The position numbers and the translations under genes are program-made. Under the pieces are notes generated by a model. The model was not told where the DNA came from and ran no database searches. It saw nothing but the letters and a program-made list of their open reading frames with translations. Positions 1-8,932 of a stretch of 64,000 bases of DNA are shown one piece after another (position 1 is the stretch's first letter; each line of letters opens with the position of its first letter). The DNA is from CBFDBF01 sp050304615 (lineage in GTDB: Bacteria > Pseudomonadota > Gammaproteobacteria > Chromatiales > Chromatiaceae): positions 508,780 through 572,779 of the forward strand of contig JBNLDW010000011.1 of the NCBI GenBank assembly GCA_050304615.1, written 5' to 3'.

Positions 1-489
1 CGAGAGGCAAACATTAGAACAATCTCTGACCTTAACGAGAGAACAGGATGTATTGTAGGTTTGTCAGATCATACGGTTACTACAGATACTGCTGTCGCAG
101 CCGTAGCATTGGGCGCATCGTTTATCGAAAAGCATTTTAAGCTTGCGGATGATGAAAGTGGTCTGGATGCTTCATTTTCACTTGATCCCGGTTCATTCAA
201 GGAATTAGTGCATCAGGCGGATCAGGTATGGCAGTCCCTCGGAGAGATTGATTACAGTGTTAAACCAAGTGAGAGTTATACCTACCGTTTACGACGTTCT
301 CTGTATGCGGATAGGGATATTGAGGCTGGCGAATTGGTAGGTGCGGATGGTGTAAGGTCAATAAGACCAAGTAATGGGTTGGCGCCAAAACACTATGACA
401 CAGTGATAATGATGAGGGCGCGCGATAGAATCAAGAAGGGTACACCATTAAATTGGGATTTATTGATTGCACCCCATAAGGATGCTTGA
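1..489 (+). CDS. neuB: NeuB-type nonulosonate synthase, 3' part (5' end outside window)
   Basis: The reading frame is open from base 1, so the gene is cut by the window edge and only its last 162 codons are seen. NeuB enzymes condense phosphoenolpyruvate with an N-acyl hexosamine to make sialic, legionaminic or pseudaminic acid in the cytoplasm. The visible part has the barrel motifs GLSDHT and GASFIEKHF, then the C-terminal antifreeze-like SAF domain over roughly the last 70 residues (RRSLYADRDIEAGE and the KKGTPL turn). Which nonulosonate it makes cannot be told from this part. No neuA- or neuC-like gene follows, so its partners should lie upstream. The next gene overlaps its stop codon. 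Confidence 0.9.
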   Translation, partial: REANIRTISDLNERTGCIVGLSDHTVTTDTAVAAVALGASFIEKHFKLADDESGLDASFSLDPGSFKELVHQADQVWQSLGEIDYSVKPSESYTYRLRRSLYADRDIEAGELVGADGVRSIRPSNGLAPKHYDTVIMMRARDRIKKGTPLNWDLLIAPHKDA

Positions 490-2353
490 TGCGATGAGGC
501 GCCACTACTATTTTGGGATGTCAAGGCTGCAGAAGCATGTTGCTGCCTTAAATTCATTTGCGTCTGATGTTTATGTCTGGAAGCATGAGCAATCGATTAA
601 GTTAGGCAGCAGGATTAATATTTTGCCAGCCCATGAGTTGTTGACTCGAGACGAGTTGGTCACGTTGGAGGAAGAGATCCATAAGAAGTGGAATAATGAA
701 ATTTACTGCTATGCGTCTAGTAGAATTGACAAGCTTTTCAGAATAAATAAATCTAGTCTAGACTATCGAAAAAACATTTTGCAGATATTTGCAATCACAC
801 TGGGCTCATTCTTGGTGTTTACTGAGGCCGTAAAGCGGCATGCGGAGAAAGAAGGCTGCGTTGATTATTGTATATATGCACCGCCATTATTGCATGAGGT
901 GTTGGGAGCATCTTATATTGGCGTCATGGCTGATACAGATAAAATTAAGTCCTCAAGACTCTGGTCGATGGTGTCTGTCTTGCAAGAAAAGTGGGTGTCT
1001 GCTCTATTCGCATTGCGTGAAATTTACCAGATTGCATCATTCAGTAAATATTCGGGAAAAAAATTATCTGAAATTACTGCACTATGGACTGGCATAAGTC
1101 CTCAGGAGGTTCCTAGTTCGGATGGTTCTTTAGATTGTACATGGGCTGTTAAGTACGGCATTTGTAATAATAATGTTCTTTATATACTGCCAACAGGATC
1201 ATTAGATCAGGACAAGAGATCTTATCTTGAAGAGCAAGATACATCTTTCGTGACAGCTGATCAGATTTATAGTGTTGTGCCATTGGGGGAAAGATTCAGG
1301 ATACTGTTGAATATGGTTATGTATCTACTGTTTATTATCGCTCCGCATAAAAGCATCTTGCCCGTTTATTTATATAGATTTCATACCCGCGCGATACCAT
1401 GGATTGAATTGGCAAAAAGAACTGCCGCGAGATGCTACATTACATCGACAAGCTATTCGTGGCCAGAGAAACCAGAAGTGTCAGCACTCAATCTAATGGG
1501 AGTGCGTACTATTACATGGGCTTATAGTGCTAATTCGTTGCGTTTCTCACCTGATTCGCCGGAGCTTAAAGGGTTGAAGATCCAGCGTAGCGTGCTTTCC
1601 ACATCAGAATTCTGGGTTTGGAATAAATCCTATAAAGATATGCTGATTAATTGTAACGTCGAAGGGGATGCTCGTACTACTGAGATAAAGGTTATTGGCC
1701 CTATGATGTGCGGCGATATTTCCTTGGTAACAGAAAGTAAAGAATATGCACGTAAAAAACTTGGGCTCAAAGAAGATGGGATTTATATATCGGTATTTGA
1801 TTTACCAATATTGTCTAGTCAATGGCAATTAGAAGCATCATCAGTACCTAGGACGCGTAGTGAAGAGTATGGAGAAAAGTTCTATGAGGGTATATGCGGG
1901 CTGATTGATGAGTTTCATGATATCAACATACTGGTTAAACCCAAAAGACTCAACAAGGCGTATACCATCCCCCAGGCATTATATAAGCTTAAGGATAAGG
2001 CAAAAGAGCGTGATGCTCCTGGTGGGGTGATAGAAATACATCCTTATGTGGATCCTTATTTGCCTATTGTCGCATCTGATATATGTATATCAATGCCATT
2101 TTCTTCACCAGTGCTTGTGGCACATTCTATGAAAAGATGTGGGATTTATTATGACCCAGACGGGTTAGCGAAACATCCAACTGAACCAGAATATCGTAAC
2201 ATCCTTATTCATACTCCTGAGCACTTGATTAGAGTTATAGGGCAAAAGATTTCATCAGGTTTAGAGCAGAATGATAGTCATCTTAAAAGAGCCATGCCTC
2301 CAGCAAATGCCTATTCATTATTACGCCATGCTATGGAAGACTGTTGTGCATGA
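482..2353 (+). CDS. Large surface-carbohydrate biosynthesis protein, glycosyltransferase-like, unassigned
   Basis: This is a protein of about 623 residues with no export signal. I cannot assign a reaction. The C-terminal third has features of GT-B-like glycan enzymes: a beta-strand/loop pattern with NILVKPKR, EIHPYVDPYLPIVAS and a SMPFSSP stretch where other families bind the nucleotide donor. A short hydrophobic segment (MVMYLLFIIAP) lies near residue 285. Several starts are possible: TTG at 467, ATG at 482 (chosen; AAGGA lies directly upstream, rather close) and ATG at 494. It overlaps the stop of neuB, which suggests translational coupling and a role in handling the nonulosonate-containing glycan. 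Codon use is A+T-rich like its neighbours. Confidence 0.75.
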   Translation: MLDAMRRHYYFGMSRLQKHVAALNSFASDVYVWKHEQSIKLGSRINILPAHELLTRDELVTLEEEIHKKWNNEIYCYASSRIDKLFRINKSSLDYRKNILQIFAITLGSFLVFTEAVKRHAEKEGCVDYCIYAPPLLHEVLGASYIGVMADTDKIKSSRLWSMVSVLQEKWVSALFALREIYQIASFSKYSGKKLSEITALWTGISPQEVPSSDGSLDCTWAVKYGICNNNVLYILPTGSLDQDKRSYLEEQDTSFVTADQIYSVVPLGERFRILLNMVMYLLFIIAPHKSILPVYLYRFHTRAIPWIELAKRTAARCYITSTSYSWPEKPEVSALNLMGVRTITWAYSANSLRFSPDSPELKGLKIQRSVLSTSEFWVWNKSYKDMLINCNVEGDARTTEIKVIGPMMCGDISLVTESKEYARKKLGLKEDGIYISVFDLPILSSQWQLEASSVPRTRSEEYGEKFYEGICGLIDEFHDINILVKPKRLNKAYTIPQALYKLKDKAKERDAPGGVIEIHPYVDPYLPIVASDICISMPFSSPVLVAHSMKRCGIYYDPDGLAKHPTEPEYRNILIHTPEHLIRVIGQKISSGLEQNDSHLKRAMPPANAYSLLRHAMEDCCA

Positions 2354-2379
2354 GGTATTTAAAATAGCTTTGTGAGTAG

Positions 2380-3027
2380 TTAATGTCGACGGAAATAATC
2401 TACTTCTCGATGTTTGATGGTCAGATTAGGCGACGAGCCAAAAACAATTGAACAGTCTGGGATATTGGTGTCTTTGATGTAAGTATTGGCTGAGATAATT
2501 ACATTGCTGCCTATACGGCTATCTCCTAAAATTTTACTACCAGAAGTCATTCTGACATTTTCACCTATGATTGGATATATGCCTTTATTGTTTCCAACAG
2601 TGCATCCTTGAGAAAACGAAAAATAGTTGCTAAATGTTGCTCTCCCAATAACGCTGCCAACTGGATGGTCTAGAAAAAATATGTCTGGCATTTCTACCTC
2701 GTAAAAGAGATCTAGTCCATTTAGTGTTTTATTTAAATAATAGACTCGGTCAGCTAGCGAACGTGATTCGTTATCTGTATAAATCTCCCTAGACAGATAA
2801 TAGAGAAAAATGGAATATTGGCCGCTATGGAAGGGGTTGAAATATACCTCTCCGTCTTTGCGATAGTATTTATTATGTGAATGTTTGAAGCAATAAGCGC
2901 AACGTTTTAAGGTGGCATCGAAGCATGATTCTAATATGTTGGTTTCATTAAGATCAAGAACAAAATTGTTGCTTAGTTGATTTGCAACAAGTTGAATGAT
3001 TTCGTCATGCGGCATATCTGTGTGCAT
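2380..3027 (-). CDS. CysE/WbbJ-like left-handed beta-helix acyltransferase
   Basis: A 215-residue protein whose C-terminal half (about residue 115 onward) has the hexapeptide-repeat pattern of serine acetyltransferase-like enzymes, with DIFFLDHPVGSVIGRA followed by repeats such as IIGENVRM, ILGDSRIGSNVIISANTYIKD. The N-terminal half is helical and has no recognised domain, as in CysE-type acetyltransferases. A sugar or amino-sugar O- or N-acetyltransferase using acetyl-CoA is the likely role. It is the only minus-strand gene in the first 47 kb. The start is supported by GAGG eight bases upstream of the ATG. A true cysteine-biosynthetic CysE is less likely because of the glycan context. Confidence 0.7.
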   Translation of the reverse strand: MHTDMPHDEIIQLVANQLSNNFVLDLNETNILESCFDATLKRCAYCFKHSHNKYYRKDGEVYFNPFHSGQYSIFLYYLSREIYTDNESRSLADRVYYLNKTLNGLDLFYEVEMPDIFFLDHPVGSVIGRATFSNYFSFSQGCTVGNNKGIYPIIGENVRMTSGSKILGDSRIGSNVIISANTYIKDTNIPDCSIVFGSSPNLTIKHREVDYFRRH

Positions 3028-3217
3028 TATGTGTACCTCGTGAACGGCTTCTGTTCTCGATACTGCTCAGGCGGTATCAATAGGATAGTGTAAATAAAAT
3101 AACAAAACTACTATTATTGCATGGTTTGAAGATAAATAGTTTGAGGGTGATGTTGCGGTAGCCCCTGTTTTACTTGCGGATCTAGGTTTATGGTTGCATG
3201 GTTGATGTGGAGTGGAT

Positions 3218-3228
3218 GGCGGTAGTAC
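3218..3228 (+). promoter_or_regulatory. ops-like element (weak candidate)
   Basis: The 11-mer GGCGGTAGTAC matches the core of the ops element (GGCGGTAG followed by two free bases and T) except at the last base. It lies in the untranslated leader of the plus-strand glycan genes, about 40 bases before the methyltransferase start, where ops elements recruit RfaH to let polymerase read through long, A+T-rich surface-glycan operons. The match is short and could be chance. Confidence 0.3.
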
Positions 3229-3264
3229 GGCTAGGCTGCTGAATAATGGCAATTAGGAGTGGGT

Positions 3265-4152
3265 ATGTTGTTTAAAATCTTACACAAATTATCTGAATAT
3301 GTTTGTTGGTTGTTAGTGCCTCCATACTTCTGGGCGAATCGTTGGGTTAATCACAATAAATTTCTTCTTGCAACCCGGTCGTCAGGGCTTGGCGGAGCTA
3401 ATCCGTTAGCTTTACCATTTGTATTAATTGTTGTTGGCTTAAAGCGTTTTAAGACAGTGTTTCAATTGAGTTTTGCCGATTACGCATTATCAAGGTATCA
3501 GGTTTTTATTACTTCTCATTATTCTGAGGGAGGGTTTGCGCATAAAAAGTTAGTGGGATTGAGTGCGGAAGAAAAAAGAGAGCGCTACATGCGGGGGGTT
3601 TCTCGACTCAGAGTTTACGTAGAGCAAAATCCAGAAATTGTTAATTTTCAGGATGGCGATTGCTTTTTGGATTTGGGTTGTGGTAGCGGGCAAAATATAC
3701 GCTATTTGAGTGATACTTATCCTAATTCAGAAATCCTTGGGTTTGATTTTAATCGGGCATTAATAGATATTATTCAGAGTGCAGAAAGAAACCCAAATGT
3801 AAAAGTCGAGGTCGGTAGTTTTGTGGATATGGATTACTTGCATAGCTATTCAGATGATTGCGTTGATTGGGCAATAATGTCATATACCATGGGTTTTATA
3901 GCCAGTGATTCAGCAGAATCTACTATTGAGCTACGCAAAAATATTGTAAATCAGTGTGCTCGAATATCCAGAAAAGGGGTTTTAGTTCTTACTAGGGCGC
4001 CGGAGCCAGGATTTCAGGTAGAGATTGAAAACAATACTAGATGTTTTATTCGCACAGACTATGGGCGTTTCTTCGAAGATCTGTCAGAAGGAGAGTTTTG
4101 TGCGCTACGTTCTGAATATGGGTGGGCGTATTGTTGGCTTAATAGAAGCTGA
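3265..4152 (+). CDS. Class I SAM-dependent methyltransferase
   Basis: A 295-residue protein. The Rossmann-type methyltransferase domain starts near residue 130 with motif I (FLDLGCGSGQNIRYL), an acidic residue ending the second strand (EILGFDFN) and a motif IV-like stretch (DDCVDWAIMSYT). The first 70 residues contain two hydrophobic segments (CWLLVPPYFW and PFVLIVVGL), so it may sit at the inner membrane. The ATG at 3265 is chosen over GTG at 3259 because AGGAG at 3255-3259 is correctly spaced for it. The substrate is unknown; methylation of a glycan or of a lipid-linked intermediate is inferred from context. Confidence 0.75.
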   Translation: MLFKILHKLSEYVCWLLVPPYFWANRWVNHNKFLLATRSSGLGGANPLALPFVLIVVGLKRFKTVFQLSFADYALSRYQVFITSHYSEGGFAHKKLVGLSAEEKRERYMRGVSRLRVYVEQNPEIVNFQDGDCFLDLGCGSGQNIRYLSDTYPNSEILGFDFNRALIDIIQSAERNPNVKVEVGSFVDMDYLHSYSDDCVDWAIMSYTMGFIASDSAESTIELRKNIVNQCARISRKGVLVLTRAPEPGFQVEIENNTRCFIRTDYGRFFEDLSEGEFCALRSEYGWAYCWLNRS

Positions 4153-4312
4153 GATTGAATTATTACCTCGGCCAGTCACTGATTACTTATAATTATTGTG
4201 AAAATACAGTTTTGTATAATAGTTAAACATAATGCTTTGTTGCGATTCATGCAGTTTACGCTTAAATGGGGAATTACCGAGTGCTCATGTTGATATTTAG
4301 GCAGCAAGATTT

Positions 4313-6073
4313 ATGATTCTGTCACCAGTAGCATTGGAGGCGGCCAAGGAGCATAAAAGCAGAATCTACCGGCTTATTTTACTCTCGTCATTAATTGCAG
4401 TGCTTGAGGCATCCACGCTGCTTCTGGTGTTTGCATTTGTCTCAACTCTGACTGGAGCATCACCAAGCTCTAATGTAGCACTACAGCTACTTGGTCTGCT
4501 GCATGGATTCGATGTTAAGTTGCAGGCCATGTTGTTGTTTATGCTGGCGACAATACGGTTCAGCCTTGGACTTCTTCTGGAGTGGAAAATGGTTCAGCTC
4601 TGGGTTGAGATGAGGGCAGAGATGCAAACAAAGATGCTTAGTATGCACCTCCATACGATGCACTCTTATCTGCAGACACAAAAACATGGTGAGCACTTGC
4701 ATAACATCATGACTGGGCCATCAATGGGGGCTATTTATTATCTTCATTTTGTCAGGTTTTCCTCGACATTACTCATGATTAGCGTCCTCTTGGCTACTTT
4801 GTTTCTCGTTTCACCATGGTTAGCCGGACTTGGTTTGATTGTTGCCGTTATTTACGGCGGGGTTGTTAAACGCATTAGCACAAAAATATCCTATGTTGAG
4901 GGAAGGCGCCAAGCGGAAAATGTTAAAAATCAAACAGAAATGGTTGCTGAGGGTTTGTCTGGCATAAGATACATCAAGGCAATGGGGTATTATGGAATTT
5001 GGAATAAAGAGTTCTATGAATATGCTCAGACTGCAAAACAGGCCTTTCATAAAGCTAGCTTTGCTAATGCTGTACCATCGAGAGTACTAGAATACCTTAT
5101 CATTGCGCTCTTTTTGGGTATAGCCATGTTGGTGTACTTGCGTGGCTACAATGTTGAAGAATCAATTCCTACTATTGCGGTCTATTTTTTAGGCATAGTT
5201 AGAATTCTTCCAACCCTTTCAGTGCTTGGAAACGGGCGCATGCAGATGCTCAATGTGTTGCCGCATCTGCAAAAGTATGTCGCGCTCTGTGACACACTAC
5301 CACAGGAGAGGGATGTTGCGGGAAAGCTGTTACCAGATGATTTATTGATGCAGGATATCTGCTTTGAAGGCGTTGGCTTTGGCTATGCGCAACAAAAAGT
5401 ATTGCACAATTTATCATTAACAATAAAAGCACGTAGCTTCACTGCAATAATTGGGTCTTCTGGTCAGGGCAAGTCTACATTGTTGGATTTGCTTATGAGA
5501 ATTATTGATCCTGAAGATGGATCAATTAAAGTTGGAGAGATAGATATCTCTGAGGTCAGTCTCAGCGGATGGCGAGAGCAACTCGGATACGTGGGGCAAG
5601 ACCCATTCCTTTTTCATGACACAATTAGTAATAATATTAAAGCGGGCAATGTTGCTACGACAGAAGAACAGATCATTGAGGCAGCTAGAACAGCTTGCAT
5701 TCATGACTTTATTGCCAAAATGCCAGATGGTTACGATACTGTTTTGTCAGATAGAGGGCACTCCCTTTCTGGGGGGCAGCGGCAGCGGTTAGCTATTGCC
5801 AGGGCATTGGCTTCTAATGCAAAGATCTTGATTATGGATGAACCGACAAGCGCGTTGGATTCACGTACCGAGCTGAATGTTATTAAAGGTATCCAGCAGG
5901 CATGGAAGGGCGGCATTGTTTTGGTGACTCATAGAAAAGAGCTGTTGCATCATGCTGATAATGTCCTGGTTATAAGTGAGGGGCGGGTAGCGGAGCAAGG
6001 TACGTTACAAGAGTTAGATGATAAGGGTGTGCTATTCAAGCAAATATTTAGGCCGCATGTGGATGCAGATTAA
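4313..6073 (+). CDS. ABC exporter half-transporter, PglK/MsbA-like flippase
   Basis: A 586-residue fusion of a six-helix transmembrane domain (about residues 20-300) and an ABC ATPase domain (about 345-586). The ATPase has Walker A GSSGQGKST near residue 381, signature LSGGQ near 484, Walker B ILIMDEP near 505 and the H-loop VTH near 538, so it should be active. Half-transporters of this type in glycan loci flip lipid-linked oligosaccharides (PglK), and MsbA flips lipid A. Its position among nonulosonate and transferase genes favours a glycan-lipid flippase working as a homodimer. A Wzx-type flippase is encoded separately at 20.9 kb, so the window may carry two export routes. Confidence 0.85.
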   Translation: MILSPVALEAAKEHKSRIYRLILLSSLIAVLEASTLLLVFAFVSTLTGASPSSNVALQLLGLLHGFDVKLQAMLLFMLATIRFSLGLLLEWKMVQLWVEMRAEMQTKMLSMHLHTMHSYLQTQKHGEHLHNIMTGPSMGAIYYLHFVRFSSTLLMISVLLATLFLVSPWLAGLGLIVAVIYGGVVKRISTKISYVEGRRQAENVKNQTEMVAEGLSGIRYIKAMGYYGIWNKEFYEYAQTAKQAFHKASFANAVPSRVLEYLIIALFLGIAMLVYLRGYNVEESIPTIAVYFLGIVRILPTLSVLGNGRMQMLNVLPHLQKYVALCDTLPQERDVAGKLLPDDLLMQDICFEGVGFGYAQQKVLHNLSLTIKARSFTAIIGSSGQGKSTLLDLLMRIIDPEDGSIKVGEIDISEVSLSGWREQLGYVGQDPFLFHDTISNNIKAGNVATTEEQIIEAARTACIHDFIAKMPDGYDTVLSDRGHSLSGGQRQRLAIARALASNAKILIMDEPTSALDSRTELNVIKGIQQAWKGGIVLVTHRKELLHHADNVLVISEGRVAEQGTLQELDDKGVLFKQIFRPHVDAD

Positions 6074-6211
6074 CAAATCCGGAGTATAGGCATGCGTTTT
6101 ACACTCTGTTTTAGCATGCTGATGTAACCTCTGGTTATCCAGCTATTGCTATTAAGTAAACATTGCAGTTGGAATGCCAGCAAAATATTCGCAATCTAAG
6201 GGAGCAGTAAT

Positions 6212-7000
6212 GTGGCTATGAAAATTGAAAAAGATGAGTTTTCGTTAACACAGAGACTATCAGACAAGAAGGTTTTACTAGGCTCATGGATCACTCTTGC
6301 GCACCCGGCGATTGCAGAGATCATGGCAAACGCTGGCTTTGATTGGCTGGCAGTGGATCTTGAGCATAGCGTTATCACCATTCGTGAGGCTGAAGAGCTT
6401 ATCAGAGTTATTGAGTTGGCGGGTGCTGTCCCCCTGGTGCGTTTGACCTGGAATGATGCCAATCAAATTAAGAGGGTGATGGATGCCGGAGCACATGGTG
6501 TAATTGTGCCTATGGTCAATAGCGCGAAAGATGCAGCAGCTGCAGTGGCGGCAGTGCATTATCCGATTGATGGGAATCGAGGTGTAGGGTTGGCGCGTGC
6601 TCAGGGTTATGGCGCTAGTTTTCGTGAATACCTGGAGTGGCAGCGTGATGAGGCATTGGTTATTGTTCAGATTGAACATATTGATGCTGTGCGAAATATA
6701 GATGCCATATTTGCTACCAAAGGAGTGAATGGATTTATTGTCGGGCCCTATGACCTGAGTGGTTCTATGGGTATGCCGGGTGATTTTGATGATCCAGCAT
6801 TTCTCAAGATCATGGAAACAGTACGCGACGCGGCTGAGAGACACGATATGCCAGGAGGTATACATATCATAGAGCCGGATATTTCACAGCTTGATACGCG
6901 TATTGAAGAGGGCTATAGGTTTATTGCTTATAGCCTGGATATAAGAATGTTGGATGTTGCCTCAAGAGAGGCGTGTATGCATATAAAGGAAAAATCATAG
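6212..7000 (+). CDS. HpcH/HpaI-family class II pyruvate aldolase
   Basis: A 262-residue metal-dependent aldolase that joins or splits pyruvate and an aldehyde to give a 2-keto-3-deoxy acid. Family residues are present: the catalytic His in DLEHS near residue 51, a conserved Arg in VRLTW, the metal-binding Glu in VQIEH near 153 and Asp in GPYDLS near 179. The GTG start at 6212 has GGAG eight bases upstream. Its stop overlaps the GTG start of the KdsB-like gene by one base, so the two are translationally coupled. In catabolism this family degrades aromatics or rhamnonate; coupling to a cytidylyltransferase instead points to synthesis of a 3-deoxy-ulosonic acid. That role is inferred. Confidence 0.88.
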   Translation: MAMKIEKDEFSLTQRLSDKKVLLGSWITLAHPAIAEIMANAGFDWLAVDLEHSVITIREAEELIRVIELAGAVPLVRLTWNDANQIKRVMDAGAHGVIVPMVNSAKDAAAAVAAVHYPIDGNRGVGLARAQGYGASFREYLEWQRDEALVIVQIEHIDAVRNIDAIFATKGVNGFIVGPYDLSGSMGMPGDFDDPAFLKIMETVRDAAERHDMPGGIHIIEPDISQLDTRIEEGYRFIAYSLDIRMLDVASREACMHIKEKS

Positions 7001-7770
7001 TGAAAGTTATTGCAGTTATTCCGGCGAGGATGGGCTCTTCGCGTTTTCCAGGTAAACCGTTGGCAGATATACATGGAATGCCAATGATTGGGCACTGCTA
7101 CTATAGATCTTCCCTGTGTTCAGAGTTGTGTGGCACATGGGTAGCGACGTGTGACGCTGAAATCTATAACTACATTACCTCTATTGGCGGTAAGGCCGTG
7201 ATGACCTCTGATAAGCATGAGCGAGCCACTGATAGGACAGCTGAGGCGATGCTTAAGATTGAGCAGGAGCTTGGTGAGAAAGTTGATGTTGTGGTGATGG
7301 TGCAGGGGGATGAGCCGATGGTTACGCCGGAGATGATCAGTTCGGCTGTGCGGGCAATGCAGGGGGATGTTCAGGTGGTCAATCTTATGGCTGAGATTGG
7401 GGCAGTAGATGAGTTTGAAGATCCCAATGAAGTGAAAGTGGTAGTGGATAAAAATAGTGACGCTATTTATTTTTCTAGAGAACCTATTCCTTCGCGGAAG
7501 AAAGGGGCAGACAGTGTGCTAATGCTTAAGCAGGTATGCGTCATTCCATTTAAGAGGGATTATCTAATAAGGTTCAATCAAATGAAAGAAACAGAATTAG
7601 AGCGTATTGAATCAGTCGACATGATGCGGATAATTGAGAATGGCGAAAAAGTTAGAATGGTAATGTCGCACGACCAATCGTTTAGCGTTGATACTATACA
7701 AGATCTTCAAAATGTGAAAATCCAAATGGAGAATGATGCTCTTATGAAAGAGTATATAAGCCATCGCTAG
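7000..7770 (+). CDS. KdsB-family CMP-ulosonate (CMP-Kdo-type) cytidylyltransferase
   Basis: A 256-residue sugar-acid cytidylyltransferase. It has the N-terminal CTP loop IPARMGSSRFPGKPL, the VQGDEPM metal/CTP motif, NEVKVVVD, YFSREPIP and the C-terminal VDT-DL signature of KdsB. The usual H-S/T-GTDR segment is HERATDR, and the protein lacks the long insert after YFSR found in housekeeping KdsB, which suggests a different sugar substrate. The GTG at 7000, one base into the aldolase stop and with AAGGA nine bases upstream, is a better start than the upstream in-frame GTG at 6973. A specialised paralogue serving the neighbouring aldolase is the most likely role; the housekeeping kdsB is not in this window. 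Confidence 0.85.
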   Translation: MKVIAVIPARMGSSRFPGKPLADIHGMPMIGHCYYRSSLCSELCGTWVATCDAEIYNYITSIGGKAVMTSDKHERATDRTAEAMLKIEQELGEKVDVVVMVQGDEPMVTPEMISSAVRAMQGDVQVVNLMAEIGAVDEFEDPNEVKVVVDKNSDAIYFSREPIPSRKKGADSVLMLKQVCVIPFKRDYLIRFNQMKETELERIESVDMMRIIENGEKVRMVMSHDQSFSVDTIQDLQNVKIQMENDALMKEYISHR

Positions 7771-7803
7771 AAAATAGATTTGATGCACTAGAGGGCAGTA
7801 TAT

Positions 7804-8787
7804 TTGATTGATTTCATACAAGTCGGATTTAATAAGACAGGCACTACGCTTTTTGATGAGGTTGTGTATGCTCAAAATAAAAATATAAACTGTATACAGA
7901 TCGCCAAGGTTCCTGAGCTGGCACGCTTTTTTCTTGAGAAGGTAATACTTGTTGAGTCATTTGTGGAGTATGGTGAAAAGGAATATAAACAAATCCGCTC
8001 AGAGTTTTTCACCCTATATAAAGAATATAGTAGTGTACCGCAGGCTGGCGTAAATGGGATTATGTATGAGCCATTTACGTTCTTATATGCCTATTCATTT
8101 GATAGAAAAGCAGTAATTGATCGGCTGTATAAAATTTTCCCGCAGGCAAAGATTATTCTAACTATAAGAAACCAAAAAACATGGTTTGTTAGCCACTACT
8201 CTCAGTGTGTTAAGGCCGGAGTATTTATGGGGTTTAGAGATTTTATGCGGCTGCAAATGAAGAGCCCTGCGCTGGATGCGCGCTTAGTCAATTGGTACTG
8301 GCTTGTGCGATACATAGAGCAAGAGTTTGGAAAAGATAAGACTAAGATTATTCTTTTTGAAGAGTTAAAGAAAGATCTTCAGGCATGCGCAGAAGGAGTT
8401 TATTATTTCCTGGAGGTTCCCAGCATTAAAGTAAGGCATGCTGTGGTAAATCCATCTTTGTCAAAAACTTCTCTAAATCTAATGAGGGTGATAAACAGGT
8501 TTATTAGAAGGGATTACGGGGACTCGCCATATTCGTATAAGCGGGATAAGATTTGTCATAATTATTATGCATATCGTCCGTCATTGAAGATTGGAATTAA
8601 TTTCTATTTTGCATACAGGCGGACCTTGCTTGGCGTTTTTTATATGTTTGACAAATTATTTAAGCTGAATAATAAATACAGGCTAGACGATGATGTCATC
8701 CATTTAATGGAAGAGCGGTACTCATCTAGCAATACTAGGCTTGCAAATCTTTTAGGCAAAGATTTAACAAAATATGACTATCCATAA
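7804..8787 (+). CDS. Sulfotransferase-family protein
   Basis: A 327-residue cytosolic protein starting at TTG. The 5'-phosphosulfate-binding loop of PAPS sulfotransferases is seen at residues 8-15 (FNKTGTTL), followed near residue 115 by IILTIRNQKTWFVSHYSQ, which matches the 3'-phosphate-binding RxP..S region. Such enzymes move sulfate from PAPS to a sugar hydroxyl. It is very A+T-rich, as are the flanking genes, suggesting joint transfer. A second, unrelated-looking sulfotransferase is at 22.1 kb. PAPS synthesis genes are not in this window. Which sugar is sulfated is unknown. Confidence 0.7.
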   Translation: MIDFIQVGFNKTGTTLFDEVVYAQNKNINCIQIAKVPELARFFLEKVILVESFVEYGEKEYKQIRSEFFTLYKEYSSVPQAGVNGIMYEPFTFLYAYSFDRKAVIDRLYKIFPQAKIILTIRNQKTWFVSHYSQCVKAGVFMGFRDFMRLQMKSPALDARLVNWYWLVRYIEQEFGKDKTKIILFEELKKDLQACAEGVYYFLEVPSIKVRHAVVNPSLSKTSLNLMRVINRFIRRDYGDSPYSYKRDKICHNYYAYRPSLKIGINFYFAYRRTLLGVFYMFDKLFKLNNKYRLDDDVIHLMEERYSSSNTRLANLLGKDLTKYDYP

Positions 8788-8932
8788 CATATATATAAAA
8801 TACAATAATGGGTGGTTATTTAGTGATTGGCATGGCGGGTATTGAGTTTCGTGCTGTTATATATATGTTGTATAGCAGTATGCGTATTATGCTGTAGCTG
8901 TTGATGCAGTACGAGAAAACAGGTCATTAGTA

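Noticed and set aside
3067..3252. 61-residue minus-strand frame between divergent genes
   Set aside because: No ribosome-binding site and low-complexity composition; it covers the promoter area.
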